From: an uncultured Castellaniella sp.
GTDB taxonomy: Bacteria > Pseudomonadota > Gammaproteobacteria > Burkholderiales > Burkholderiaceae_B
DNA length: 64,000 nucleotides
Reading direction: 5' to 3'
Assembly (NCBI RefSeq): GCF_937988725.1
Contig: NZ_CALKHS010000010.1
Span: forward strand, 434,001 to 498,000
This document shows positions 21,435 to 29,490 of the stretch, in pieces (the first letter of the stretch is position 1; the number at the start of each line of letters is the position of its first letter). A program made the translations under genes and the position numbers. The notes under the pieces were generated by a model that worked only from the letters and a program-made list of their open reading frames with translations, made no database searches and was not told the origin of the DNA.

Positions 21435-21983
21435 TCACCCGGCGGCCCCCGAGAAGCGGTCGACCAGGATGCCGATGCGGGCGGCCAGGACGTCCCGGGG
21501 CGGGCGGTCGGCGAACAGGCCCTCCAGGGCCAGCAGGAACACCAGGGATGTTTCCGCATCCCCCAGCACCTGATCGACGCATTCCAGGACGCCGTCTCGG
21601 TGGTTCCAGGCGACCTTGGGACGCAGGCGTTCGTAGACGTCCTGGAATTCGGCGGCCATGGGCGCGTCGGCCATTTCCGACCAGCAGTCCAGGACCAGGC
21701 ACTGGCACACCCGCCGCAGGCGCTCGCGCAGCGTGCCGCCCTGCCGCCCGGCCTGATTCGCGGCTTCCACGCGCGACAGGACCCAGGCGTCGAAGCACTG
21801 GACGAAGATGTCTTCCTTGTCCTTGAAGGTGCGATAGAGCAGCGTGCGGGAAATCGACGCCCGCCGGGCGATGTCTTCCAGGCTGGTGCGGGAAAAACCG
21901 AAGTTCAGGAAGCACCAGCGCGCGGCATCCAGGATACGGATGCGGCGCGCCTCGAGGGCCTCGGGACTCAGTTTCTGCGACAT
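21435..21983 (-). CDS. TetR-family repressor of the adjacent efflux operon
   Basis: A 182-residue regulator with an N-terminal TetR helix-turn-helix (RILDAARWCFLNFGFSRTSL, then ARRASISRTLLYRTFKDKE) and a divergent ligand domain. An ATG at 22034 would add 17 residues, but that start would place the palindrome 21991-22020 inside the gene. The ATG at 21983 leaves the palindrome directly upstream as an operator. It is transcribed toward the pump genes, 171 nt from the adaptor, so it is the likely local repressor. Confidence 0.88.
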   Translation of the reverse strand: MSQKLSPEALEARRIRILDAARWCFLNFGFSRTSLEDIARRASISRTLLYRTFKDKEDIFVQCFDAWVLSRVEAANQAGRQGGTLRERLRRVCQCLVLDCWSEMADAPMAAEFQDVYERLRPKVAWNHRDGVLECVDQVLGDAETSLVFLLALEGLFADRPPRDVLAARIGILVDRFSGAAG

Positions 21984-21990
21984 CCGCGTA

Positions 21991-22020
21991 TTTTGACAAA
22001 AATGATTTTTTTTGTCAAAA
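21991..22020. promoter_or_regulatory. Palindromic operator upstream of tetR-type gene
   Basis: Perfect 11-bp arms TTTTGACAAAA (21991-22001) and TTTTGTCAAAA (22010-22020) are separated by eight bases. It lies eight bases before the chosen tetR-type start, in DNA much more AT-rich than its surroundings. Autoregulation is inferred; whether a second copy controls the pump promoter was not evident. Confidence 0.7.
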
Positions 22021-22059
22021 GATTCCAGCATCACCGAGCCGCCGAAAACCTGTACACTT

Positions 22060-22210
22060 GCGCCTGACCGTCATCGGGGAGTAGCCGCGCTTCTTCTTGA
22101 AGCGGCTTGCATCAACATACTTGGCTCGCGCCATGGTGCAAGCGGTTCCCAGACTTGGCAAGACCTTTGACTACGAAGCATCCGTCCGGGCCGGAGATGC
22201 ATCGTAGTCA
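22060..22210 (+). promoter_or_regulatory. yybP-ykoY family manganese riboswitch
   Basis: The leader of the UPF0016 gene contains the two signature loops of this aptamer, GGGGAGTAG (22076-22084) and ACCTTTG (22163-22169), with GC-rich helices between. It ends in a long hairpin: TGACTACGA (22168-22176) pairs perfectly with TCGTAGTCA (22202-22210), and GCATC with GATGC inside it. The hairpin overlaps the ACCTTTG loop, so ligand binding and hairpin formation should be mutually exclusive. The family binds Mn2+, and its usual downstream gene type, a Mn exporter, is exactly what follows. Boundaries are approximate. Confidence 0.85.
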
Positions 22211-22239
22211 TTCGTCCTGCATCCGGCCTTGGAACTCTG

Positions 22240-22818
22240 ATGGAAGCCCTCTTCGTCTCGACCGGCGTCGTCGCCCTTGCGGAAATCGGCGATAAAACCC
22301 AGCTCCTCGCCTTCATCCTGGCCGCCCGCTTCAAGAAGCCGGTGCCCATCATTCTGGGCATTCTTGCCGCCACTCTGGTCAATCACGGTCTCGCCGGCGC
22401 CCTGGGCGCCTGGATCACGTCCGTCGTCAATCCGGGCGTCCTCGCCTGGATCCTGGGCTTCTCCTTCCTGGGGATGGCTCTCTGGACCCTCATCCCTGAC
22501 AAGATGGAAGACGATGAAACCAGCGCCGCCAGGAGATTCGGCGTCTTCGGCGCGACCCTGATCACCTTCTTCCTGGCCGAAATGGGGGACAAGACGCAGA
22601 TCGCCACGGTGGCCCTGGCTGCGCACTACGGGGCGCCGCTGCTGGTCGTGATCGGCACCACGCTCGGCATGCTGCTGGCGGACGTCCCTGCCGTGTTCGT
22701 GGGGGACCGTCTGAGCGCCAGGATCCCGATGAAGCTGGTGCACACGATCGCCGCCGCCGTCTTCGCGGTGCTGGGCCTGGTGACGCTGTGGGGCGCGGCG
22801 ACGGGCGTGAAGCTGTAG
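22240..22818 (+). CDS. UPF0016/GDT1-family manganese exporter (MntX/MneA-like)
   Basis: Inner-membrane cation exporter of 192 residues with six predicted helices in two halves. Each half carries the signature ExGDKT motif: EIGDKTQ (15-21) and EMGDKTQ (114-120). These acidic motifs form the divalent-cation path in the family. The probable Mn riboswitch directly upstream fits manganese export and detoxification. The start at 22240 is preceded by a short GGA ribosome site. Confidence 0.92.
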   Translation: MEALFVSTGVVALAEIGDKTQLLAFILAARFKKPVPIILGILAATLVNHGLAGALGAWITSVVNPGVLAWILGFSFLGMALWTLIPDKMEDDETSAARRFGVFGATLITFFLAEMGDKTQIATVALAAHYGAPLLVVIGTTLGMLLADVPAVFVGDRLSARIPMKLVHTIAAAVFAVLGLVTLWGAATGVKL

Positions 22819-22835
22819 CCCGGCGCCCCCCCTGT

Positions 22836-22856
22836 CCGGCCGATCCGCGCGGCCGG
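22836..22856. terminator. Hairpin between convergent exporter and ABC genes
   Basis: CCGGCC (22836-22841) pairs with GGCCGG (22851-22856) across a nine-base loop in the 46-nt gap between convergent stops. No T tract is visible; function is inferred from position. Confidence 0.35.
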
Positions 22857-22864
22857 GCGGGACC

Positions 22865-23659
22865 TCAGCCCAGCAGCAAAGTGTCGTCGGCGAGTTCCTC
22901 GCCGCGCACCCGTTCGAACATGACCAGCAGATCCGGGACATCCAGACCGCGCCGGGTGTCGCCGGACACGTCCAGCACGACGCGGCCCTGATGCAGCATG
23001 ACCGTACGGTCGCCCACGTCCAGCGCCTGGCGCATGCTGTGCGTGACCATCATGGTGGTCAGGCCGTGTTCGGCCACGATGCGGGCCGTGAGATCCAGCA
23101 CGAACTGCGCCGTGCGCGGATCCAGGGCGGCGGTATGTTCGTCCAGCAGCAGGATGCGCGAGGGCCGCAAGGCCGCCATCAGCAGGCTGACCGCCTGGCG
23201 CTGCCCGCCCGACAACAGACCGATGCGGTCGGTCAGGCGGTTTTCCAGCCCCAGGCCCAGCATCACCAGGCGTTCCCGGAACAGTTCGCGCATTTCTTCG
23301 CGCACCGCCCGGCGCAGGCTGCGGAACTGCCCCCGGCCCAGGGCCAGGGACATGTTTTCCTCGATGGTCAGGTTCTCGCAGGTGCCCGCCATCGGGTCCT
23401 GGAAAACACGGGCGACCTTGCGGGCGCGGTCCCACACGGGCTGGCGGGTCACGTCCTCGCCATCGATCAGGATGGCGCCGCTGTCGACGGCCTGCTCGCC
23501 CGAAATGGCGTTCAGGAAGGTGGACTTCCCCGCCCCATTGGAGCCGATGACCGTGACGAACTGGCCCGCCGGGATGTCCAGGGACATGCCGCGCAGCGCC
23601 TGGGTCTCGATGGGCGTGCCGGGGTTGAAGGTCAGGTGCAGGTTCTGTGCGCTCAGCAT
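22865..23659 (-). CDS. ABC transporter ATPase (TrpZ-like)
   Basis: ATP-hydrolysing subunit of an importer, 264 residues. Walker A is GSNGAGKST (39-47), the signature LLSGGQRQAVSLLMA, Walker B ILLLDEHTAALD, and the switch His lies in MMVTHSMRQAL. It lies one base after the permease stop. The set of DUF-type binding protein (ABC_sub_bind), a single permease and one ATPase resembles TrpXYZ importers for tryptophan or tyrosine; the substrate remains an inference. Confidence 0.88.
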   Translation of the reverse strand: MLSAQNLHLTFNPGTPIETQALRGMSLDIPAGQFVTVIGSNGAGKSTFLNAISGEQAVDSGAILIDGEDVTRQPVWDRARKVARVFQDPMAGTCENLTIEENMSLALGRGQFRSLRRAVREEMRELFRERLVMLGLGLENRLTDRIGLLSGGQRQAVSLLMAALRPSRILLLDEHTAALDPRTAQFVLDLTARIVAEHGLTTMMVTHSMRQALDVGDRTVMLHQGRVVLDVSGDTRRGLDVPDLLVMFERVRGEELADDTLLLG

Positions 23660-23660
23660 G

Positions 23661-24548
23661 TCATGCCCTCTTTTTCGACAGGCGCTGTTTGACCAGCGGA
23701 ATGACCAGGGCCACGGTCACCAGCACGGCGGTGACCAGATTCAGGTCCTGGGCCTTCAGACCGACGAAATCGGCATTCAGCGCCAAGGCGATGAAGAAGC
23801 GGTACAGCACGGCGCCGATCACCACCGCCAGGGTCGCCACCACCAGGCGGCGCGTCGGCAGGATGGATTCGCCGATGATCACGGCCGCCAGGCCGATGAC
23901 GATGGTGCCGATGCCCATGGAGATGTCCGCCCCGCCCTGCGACTGGGCGAACAGCGCGCCGGCCAGGCCGCACAGGGCATTGGAGATCGCCATGCCCAGC
24001 AGGATCATGCGTCCGGTGTGGATGCCCTGCGAACGGGCCATGCGCGGGTTGGACCCCGTCGAACGCATGGCCAGGCCCACCTGCGTGGCGAAGAACCAGT
24101 CCAGCAGCAATTTGACGATCACCACCAGCGCCAGCAGGATCAGCGGGCGCGCGATGAAGTCCTCCATCCCTTCGGGCTGCAGCAGGGTGAAGACCGTGGG
24201 ATCGGTGATCAGGGGCACGTTGGGCGCGTCCATGACGCGCAGGTTGATCGAATACAGGGCGATCATCATCAGGATGCTGGCCAGCAGATCCATGATCTTC
24301 AGGCTGACGTTCAGCCATCCGGTGATCATGCCCGCGAAGCCCGCCGCCAGGGTCGCGATCAGCGTCGCCAGGAAGGGATCCATGCCGTGATGGATCAGGA
24401 TGGCGGCCGTCGCCCCGCCCAGCGGGAAGCTGCCGTCCACGGTCAGGTCGGGGAAATTGAGGACGCGAAAGGAAATCAGGACGCCCAGGGCGACCAGGCC
24501 GAAGATCAACCCGATCTCGAAGGCGCCCCACATCGAATAAATGGACAT
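23661..24548 (-). CDS. ABC transporter permease (TrpY-like)
   Basis: Inner-membrane channel subunit of 295 residues with about eight to nine hydrophobic helices. It belongs to the branched-chain-type permease fold, with VGLAMRSTGSNPRMARSQGI in the place of the coupling loop. It is the only permease in the unit and so probably a homodimer. It is flanked by the ATPase gene (1-nt gap) and the binding-protein gene (90-nt gap with a stable hairpin). Confidence 0.88.
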   Translation of the reverse strand: MSIYSMWGAFEIGLIFGLVALGVLISFRVLNFPDLTVDGSFPLGGATAAILIHHGMDPFLATLIATLAAGFAGMITGWLNVSLKIMDLLASILMMIALYSINLRVMDAPNVPLITDPTVFTLLQPEGMEDFIARPLILLALVVIVKLLLDWFFATQVGLAMRSTGSNPRMARSQGIHTGRMILLGMAISNALCGLAGALFAQSQGGADISMGIGTIVIGLAAVIIGESILPTRRLVVATLAVVIGAVLYRFFIALALNADFVGLKAQDLNLVTAVLVTVALVIPLVKQRLSKKRA

Positions 24549-24582
24549 GGAATTCTCAGAATAACCGGCCGGGGTGGTGAAT

Positions 24583-24629
24583 GGCCCCCGATTGCATCCA
24601 GACTGCGCGATGCGCCGGCGACGGGGGCC
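24583..24629 (-). other. Intercistronic stem-loop between binding-protein and permease genes
   Basis: Perfect 8-bp outer arms GGCCCCCG (24583-24590) and CGGGGGCC (24622-24629), with an inner GCATC/GATGC pair (24594-24598, 24609-24613). Such structures after importer binding-protein genes often stabilise or attenuate the mRNA so that the binding protein is made in excess. Confidence 0.55.
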
Positions 24630-24638
24630 GGTGAGAGA

Positions 24639-25607
24639 TTACTTGATGATCTGCGCGGCGGACTTGAGCAGCGCATCGGACAGGGTCACGCCCTGCTTCT
24701 GGGCGGCCCCGGGGTTGACGAACAGCTGCTGCTTGGCGCTGGTTTCCGAGGCGATGTCACCCGGTTTTTCGCCCTTCAGGATGCGCACCACGACGGCGCC
24801 GGTCTGCAGGCCCAGGTCGTGATAATTGACGCCCAGGGCGGCGATGGCGCCCCGCTTCACGCTGTCGGTATCCGCGGCGACCAGGGGGATCTTGGCCGAA
24901 TTGCCGACCTTGACCAGGGATTCGTAGGCCGACACCACGTTGTTGTCGGTGTTGGTGTAGATCACGTCGACCTTGCCCACCAGGCTGCGGGCCGCCGCGC
25001 CCACGTCCACCGTGCGGGCGGCCGTGGCCTCGACGAGGCTCATGCCCGCCTTCGGCAGCAATTCGCGCATCTGCTTGACCACGACCACGGAATTGGCCTC
25101 GCCCGGGTTGTAGACCATGCCGACCTTCTTGGCATTGGGCACGACCTTCTTGATGAGTTCGATCTGCTTTTCCATCGACAAGGCGTCGGACACCCCGGTG
25201 ACGTTCGTGCCCGACGGCCCCCAGCCGGGCACCAGCTGCGCCGCGACCGGATCCGTCACGGCCGAATAGACGACGGGAATCGTCTTGGTGGCCGCGACCA
25301 CCGCCTGGGCCGAGGGCGTGGCGATGGCCACGATCACGTCGGGCTTGTCACCCACGTACTTGCGCGCGATCTGGGCGGCAATGGCCGTATTGCCCTGCGC
25401 CGTCTGGAACTGCCATTTCAGGCCCTTGGCTTCGGTGTAGCCGGCCTTGGTCAGGGCTTCACGCACGCCGTCCTTGACGGAATCCAGGGCGGGGTGTTCG
25501 ACGATGGACGTCACGGCCACGGATTGCGCCAGGGCTGGCGCGCTTGCCAACGCGCCCAGCACGGCGGCGGCGCCCGCGAGCGAACGAAGGACGGGATGCA
25601 GATTCAT
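24639..25607 (-). CDS. ABC transporter substrate-binding protein (TrpX-like)
   Basis: Periplasmic binding protein of 322 residues with a signal peptide ending at ALA (about residue 27). The body matches the ABC_sub_bind family: VAVTSIVEHPALDSVKDGV near the N-terminus, VGMVYNPGEANSV, VDVIYTNTDNNVVSAYESLV, and PGDIASETSAKQQLFVNP near the end. The family includes predicted tryptophan/tyrosine binding proteins. AGGAG precedes the start. It is first in a three-gene unit and is followed by a stem-loop. Confidence 0.9.
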   Translation of the reverse strand: MNLHPVLRSLAGAAAVLGALASAPALAQSVAVTSIVEHPALDSVKDGVREALTKAGYTEAKGLKWQFQTAQGNTAIAAQIARKYVGDKPDVIVAIATPSAQAVVAATKTIPVVYSAVTDPVAAQLVPGWGPSGTNVTGVSDALSMEKQIELIKKVVPNAKKVGMVYNPGEANSVVVVKQMRELLPKAGMSLVEATAARTVDVGAAARSLVGKVDVIYTNTDNNVVSAYESLVKVGNSAKIPLVAADTDSVKRGAIAALGVNYHDLGLQTGAVVVRILKGEKPGDIASETSAKQQLFVNPGAAQKQGVTLSDALLKSAAQIIK

Positions 25608-25755
25608 GAAGGAGCTCCTTTGAATGGGGGCGATGCCGGGTCGTGTCCAGATCGGGCAATGCGGCGTCCAGTCTACCCGCCGACATCAATATTTTCTGCA
25701 AGGGATATCCCTGCGGCGGCAATGATTGTAGCTTGGACGCGAAGTCCGCGGCTCC

Positions 25756-26325
25756 CTAGCGGACCCGCCGCTTTTCCAGCTTGCGCGCCAGGGTGCGGCG
25801 ATGCATGCCCAGCCGGCGGGCCGTCTCCGAGATATTGAAATTGGTCGCGGCCAGCACCTCGTGGATGCGCTCCCATTCGAGCGTCTTGATCGACGCCTGG
25901 CGCGGCGCCAGGGCGGCCTCGACGTCGCCCTCGGTGCGGGCGAAGGCGCGTTCGATGTCGTCCGTGTTCGAGGGCTTGGCCAGATAATGGCAGGCGCCGA
26001 GCTTGACCGCCTCGACGGCGGTGGCGATGCTGGCAAAGCCCGTCAGCACCACGATCAGCATTTCCGGCGCATGCGCGTGCAGCCGCCGCACGCAGGCCAG
26101 GCCCGAGGCCTCGCCCTGCAGTTTCAGGTCCACGACGGCATAGCCGGGCACGTGGCCTTGCGCGAGCAGGGCCTCGACGGATTCCAGGCTGTCGGCGCTC
26201 AGCACGCGGTAGCCGCGGCGCTCGAACGAGCGCACCAGGGAATGCGACAGCGACTCGTCATCCTCGACCACGAGCAGCAGCCGCCGCGCATCGGCGCCTG
26301 TTTCATTCGGCGGGTTCATCGGCAT
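25756..26325 (-). CDS. regA: Redox-response regulator of the RegA/PrrA/ActR family
   Basis: A 189-residue response regulator. The receiver has acidic EDD at 21-23, phospho-acceptor Asp66 (AVVDLKLQGEASGL) and a Lys in YLAKPSNTDD. A short linker leads to a Fis-type helix-turn-helix (ISETARRLGMHRRTLARKLE) almost identical in style to RegA/PrrA. The gene overlaps regB by 23 nt. In the family it controls respiration and redox genes according to quinone/oxygen state; here it is encoded in the quinol-oxidase operon, so feedback on cyo is likely. Confidence 0.93.
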   Translation of the reverse strand: MPMNPPNETGADARRLLLVVEDDESLSHSLVRSFERRGYRVLSADSLESVEALLAQGHVPGYAVVDLKLQGEASGLACVRRLHAHAPEMLIVVLTGFASIATAVEAVKLGACHYLAKPSNTDDIERAFARTEGDVEAALAPRQASIKTLEWERIHEVLAATNFNISETARRLGMHRRTLARKLEKRRVR

Positions 26326-27616
26326 CCTCCGGCGTCAGGGCGGACAAGGGAAAGCGGATCGTGACGCAGGCGCCGCCTTCGGGCAGGTTGCTCGCGCTCA
26401 GGGTGCCGCTCAGGGATCGGGCCACCTGGTGCGACAGGAACAGGCCAAGCCCCCTGCCCGGCTGTCCCTTGGTGGACCGGTACGGCGTGCCCAGCGAACG
26501 CAGGACGTCCTGGACGAAGCCCGGCCCCTGGTCGCGGACCTCCAGCGTGAGTTGACCGTTGTCCAGGACGGCGGTGAGCTGCTGCAAGGTGGGCGAGGCC
26601 TCCAGGGCGTTGTTCAGGACGTTGAACACCATCTGCCGCAGGCCCTGGTCGGCGATCACCACCGCATCGGTGTCGATCCGCCGGCTGTAGCGCAGGCGGG
26701 CCGCCGGGTGCGCCTGCCGCCATTGCGCCACCAGCCCGTCGAGGAAGGCGATCACAGTGGTGCGCGTCAACGCCTCGCCGCGCACTTCGCCGGCCGACAT
26801 CAGGATGCCGCTCAGGATGGTCTTGCAGCGCTGCACCTGCGCCTGCATGTCCCGCACGTCCTGCTTCAGTTCGGGATCGGCGGCCACGGCGGGCGCATGC
26901 GCCCAGTCGCCCAGGATGACGTCCAGCGTGGCCAGTGGAGTGCCCAGTTCGTGGGCCGCGCCCGAGGCCAGCAGGCCCATGTGGACGATGTGCTCTTCTT
27001 CGGAGGCGCGCTGGCGCAGCGCCGCCAGGCGCGCGTCGCGCGTGCGCACATTGTGGGTGATCCGGGTGATGAAGGCCGCCAACAGCGCGGCGTTCAGGGC
27101 GAAGCAGACCAGCATTCCCAGCACGAAGGGGCTGTCCAGCCCGCCGCCCAGGTCCAGAGGCAGGGTGTAGCCGTGATGGCGGGTCAGCACCAGCCCCGCG
27201 AACGCGGCCGAGGTCGCGCCCGCCATCATCCAGGTCGTGCGCCGCCGCAACAGGACGGCGGCCAGGGCCACCTGCAGCAGATAGAGGAAGATGAACGGGT
27301 TGGTGGCGCCGCCGCTTAAATAAAGTTGGGCTGTCAGCGCCATGACGTCGACGAGCAGCGCCAGGAACAGCTCGATCTGGCTCACGGGCAGGTGCCACTT
27401 CAGGCGCAGCTGGCTGAAGCAGTTGTAGACGATCAGCAGGGCCACCACCAGCGCCATGTCGAACAGCGGCAACGCCAGGGAGAACCCGCCCACGGCCACG
27501 GCGATGGCCAGCACCTGGCCGAGCACCGCGATCCAGCGCAACTGGACCAGCAGGCGCAGGTTCTGCCGGCCCGCCACGTGCGAGCCGTCCGGCAGCGCGG
27601 GCCGGCGCCCGATCAT
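26303..27616 (-). CDS. regB: Redox-sensing histidine kinase of the RegB/PrrB family
   Basis: Integral-membrane sensor kinase of 437 residues. Six hydrophobic helices fill about 26-185, and the quinone-binding heptapeptide GGxxNPF is present as GGATNPF (102-108). The H box is SGAAHELGTPLATLDVIL with His222. A cysteine at 264 (QRCKTIL) sits where the redox-active cysteine of RegB is expected. The ATP domain has NVLNNALEASP and GRGLGLFLSHQVA. The start overlaps the SURF1 stop by 4 nt (ATGA). A longer open frame to 28348 is antisense-style shadow of SURF1 and was not used. Confidence 0.93.
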   Translation of the reverse strand: MIGRRPALPDGSHVAGRQNLRLLVQLRWIAVLGQVLAIAVAVGGFSLALPLFDMALVVALLIVYNCFSQLRLKWHLPVSQIELFLALLVDVMALTAQLYLSGGATNPFIFLYLLQVALAAVLLRRRTTWMMAGATSAAFAGLVLTRHHGYTLPLDLGGGLDSPFVLGMLVCFALNAALLAAFITRITHNVRTRDARLAALRQRASEEEHIVHMGLLASGAAHELGTPLATLDVILGDWAHAPAVAADPELKQDVRDMQAQVQRCKTILSGILMSAGEVRGEALTRTTVIAFLDGLVAQWRQAHPAARLRYSRRIDTDAVVIADQGLRQMVFNVLNNALEASPTLQQLTAVLDNGQLTLEVRDQGPGFVQDVLRSLGTPYRSTKGQPGRGLGLFLSHQVARSLSGTLSASNLPEGGACVTIRFPLSALTPEDADEPAE

Positions 27617-28383
27617 GCCCCGCCCCCGGCATGACGCCGCCGCCATTCCTGGCGGGCGCCGTAGGCCATGGCCGCCGCCGTCATGGCCGCCAGGGCGTAC
27701 CAGGTCAGCGCGTAGCTGAGGTGTTCGTCGCGGAAATGCACGACCGTCAGGCCGGGCACGGGCCACCGGACCGGCCGCGTGGCGTCGGCGGCGGCGCCGT
27801 CCGCCGACTGGTCGATGAAATACGGCGCGACGGAGCTCAGGCCCAGGGACCGGGCCATGGCGGACACGTCGCGGGAATACCAGCGGCCCTCGGCCGGCGC
27901 ATTGTCCCGCAGGAAGCCGCCGCCCGGCTGCGACAGGCGCAGCAGGCCCTCGATCCGGACCGGGCCGGCCGATGGGGCCGCGCCCCGGCGGGCGGGATCG
28001 CGATGCGCGGCGTCGACGAAGCCGCGATTGACGAAGACGATGCTGCCGTCGTCGCGCCGCAGGGGCGCCATGACCCAGAAGCCGGCGCCCAGGCGGGTAT
28101 TGGCCTGGACCAGGATCTCTCGATCCAGCAGGACGCCCCGCAGCGCGACCCGGCGGTACTCGTCGCGGTCGGCCCGCAAGCCGGCCCAGGCATCCGGGCC
28201 GGGCGCGGAAACGGGCGGTGCGCGCAGGAAGCCGTCGACCCGGGCGATGAGCGCGTGCTTCCAGTGCATCCGGTGAACTTGCCAGGTGCCCAGCGCGACG
28301 AAGCCGCCCAGCGCCGCCGCCAGGAGGACGGTCCAGAGGACGAGCCATCCCGTGGGCAGTGAGCGTGAGGAGCGTTGGGGCAC
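27613..28383 (-). CDS. SURF1-family oxidase assembly protein
   Basis: Inner-membrane protein of 256 residues with the two-helix topology of SURF1: one helix near 12-34 (LGTWQVHRMHWK at its end) and one near 225-245 (ALTWYALAAMTAA). The family motif WQ.HR and the C-terminal NxHLxYAxTWY-like DEHLSYALTWYALA are present. SURF1 assists haem insertion into haem-copper oxidases. It follows cyoD by 73 nt and is translationally coupled to regB, so it probably serves the bo3 oxidase here. Confidence 0.92.
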   Translation of the reverse strand: MPQRSSRSLPTGWLVLWTVLLAAALGGFVALGTWQVHRMHWKHALIARVDGFLRAPPVSAPGPDAWAGLRADRDEYRRVALRGVLLDREILVQANTRLGAGFWVMAPLRRDDGSIVFVNRGFVDAAHRDPARRGAAPSAGPVRIEGLLRLSQPGGGFLRDNAPAEGRWYSRDVSAMARSLGLSSVAPYFIDQSADGAAADATRPVRWPVPGLTVVHFRDEHLSYALTWYALAAMTAAAMAYGARQEWRRRHAGGGA

Positions 28384-28456
28384 GGTGGGCGGAAGAGAGC
28401 GGACCCGGGAGGCGACGGACGCGGCAGGCAGGGGCGAGACCGCGTCCGCGCGGGAC

Positions 28457-28843
28457 CTACATCGACGGCATGTCGTGCAGGTGCCCCGGCATCATGTTGA
28501 CGTTCAAATGGTACATCACCCACAGCGACCCCGCCAAAGCGATGGCCACGATGATGACGGTGAAAATCAGCGCCAGCAGCGTCCAGCCGCCTTCGGAGCG
28601 GGAGTTCATGTGCAGGAAATACACCATGTGCACGACCATCTGCACGGCGCCGATCAGCAGGATCGCCAGCGCGGTGGCGCCGGAACTGGGCAGGACGCCG
28701 CCCATGACCAGCCAGAACGGGATCACGGTCAGGATCACCGCCAGGACGAAACCGGTCATGTAGCCCCGGAACGTGCTGGGCGCGTGGCCGCCCTCCCCGG
28801 TGTGGGCCGCATCGTGCCCGGGCGTGGTGTGGTCCTTGCTCAT
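28457..28843 (-). CDS. cyoD: Cytochrome o ubiquinol oxidase subunit IV
   Basis: A 128-residue small subunit with three hydrophobic helices (about 32-52, 57-80, 90-112) and the family segment GAVQMVVHMVYFLHMN. It starts inside the cyoC stop (ATGA) with a His/Gly-rich soluble N-terminus. It helps assemble the CuB site in subunit I. Confidence 0.95.
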   Translation of the reverse strand: MSKDHTTPGHDAAHTGEGGHAPSTFRGYMTGFVLAVILTVIPFWLVMGGVLPSSGATALAILLIGAVQMVVHMVYFLHMNSRSEGGWTLLALIFTVIIVAIALAGSLWVMYHLNVNMMPGHLHDMPSM

Positions 28844-29490
28844 GGCAGCACTCCCATCAGATAGACAAAGGTGAAGACCCCGATCCAGACCACGTCCAGG
28901 AAGTGCCAGAACATCGATAGGCACATCAGGCGGCGGCGGTTCTCGGGAATCAGGCCGTGGCGGCCGAGCTGGAACAGCAGCGTGACGAGCCACACGATCC
29001 CGAAGGTCACGTGCAGGCCGTGGGTGCCGACCAGCGTGAAGAAGGACGACAGGAAGGCGCTGCGCCACGGGCCGGCGCCGTGTTCGATCAGGTGGTGGAA
29101 TTCGTACAGTTCCAGCCCCAGGAAGGCCAGCCCGAACAAGCCGGTCACGATCAGCCAGCCCAGCGTCCCGCGCAGCCGGCCGCGCTGCGATTCCAGCATG
29201 GCGAAGCCGTAGGTGATCGACGAGAACAGCAGCATGGCCGTGTTCACCGCCACCAGCGGCAGATCGAACAGCTCCGCGCCCGTCGGACCGCCGGCATACG
29301 CCCTGCCCTGCACGCCGTACACGGCGAACAGGCAGGCGAAGATCAGGCAGTCGCTCATCAGGTAGATCCAGAAACCGAGCAGCGTGCCGTTTTCCGGATG
29401 ATGGGGTTCCCGGACGATGAAGCGGGAATCGTCGCCGGCGGCGGCCGGGCCGCCCGCCGCGGGCGAGTGCAGGATGTGGGTATCAGACAT
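28840..29490 (-). CDS. cyoC: Cytochrome o ubiquinol oxidase subunit III
   Basis: A 216-residue membrane subunit of the haem-copper oxidase family III, with five hydrophobic helices. Recognisable segments are LGFWIYLMSDCLIFACLFAV, LGLELYEFHHLIEHGAGP and TLVGTHGLHVTFGIVW. The length matches E. coli CyoC plus a slightly longer N-terminus. The start overlaps cyoB by 8 nt. Confidence 0.96.
   Translation of the reverse strand: MSDTHILHSPAAGGPAAAGDDSRFIVREPHHPENGTLLGFWIYLMSDCLIFACLFAVYGVQGRAYAGGPTGAELFDLPLVAVNTAMLLFSSITYGFAMLESQRGRLRGTLGWLIVTGLFGLAFLGLELYEFHHLIEHGAGPWRSAFLSSFFTLVGTHGLHVTFGIVWLVTLLFQLGRHGLIPENRRRLMCLSMFWHFLDVVWIGVFTFVYLMGVLP

Noticed and set aside
22998..25838. 946-codon open frame on the plus strand
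   Set aside because: Antisense to the ABC importer genes; low-complexity His/Gln/Arg-rich translation with no domain, typical of high-GC shadow frames.
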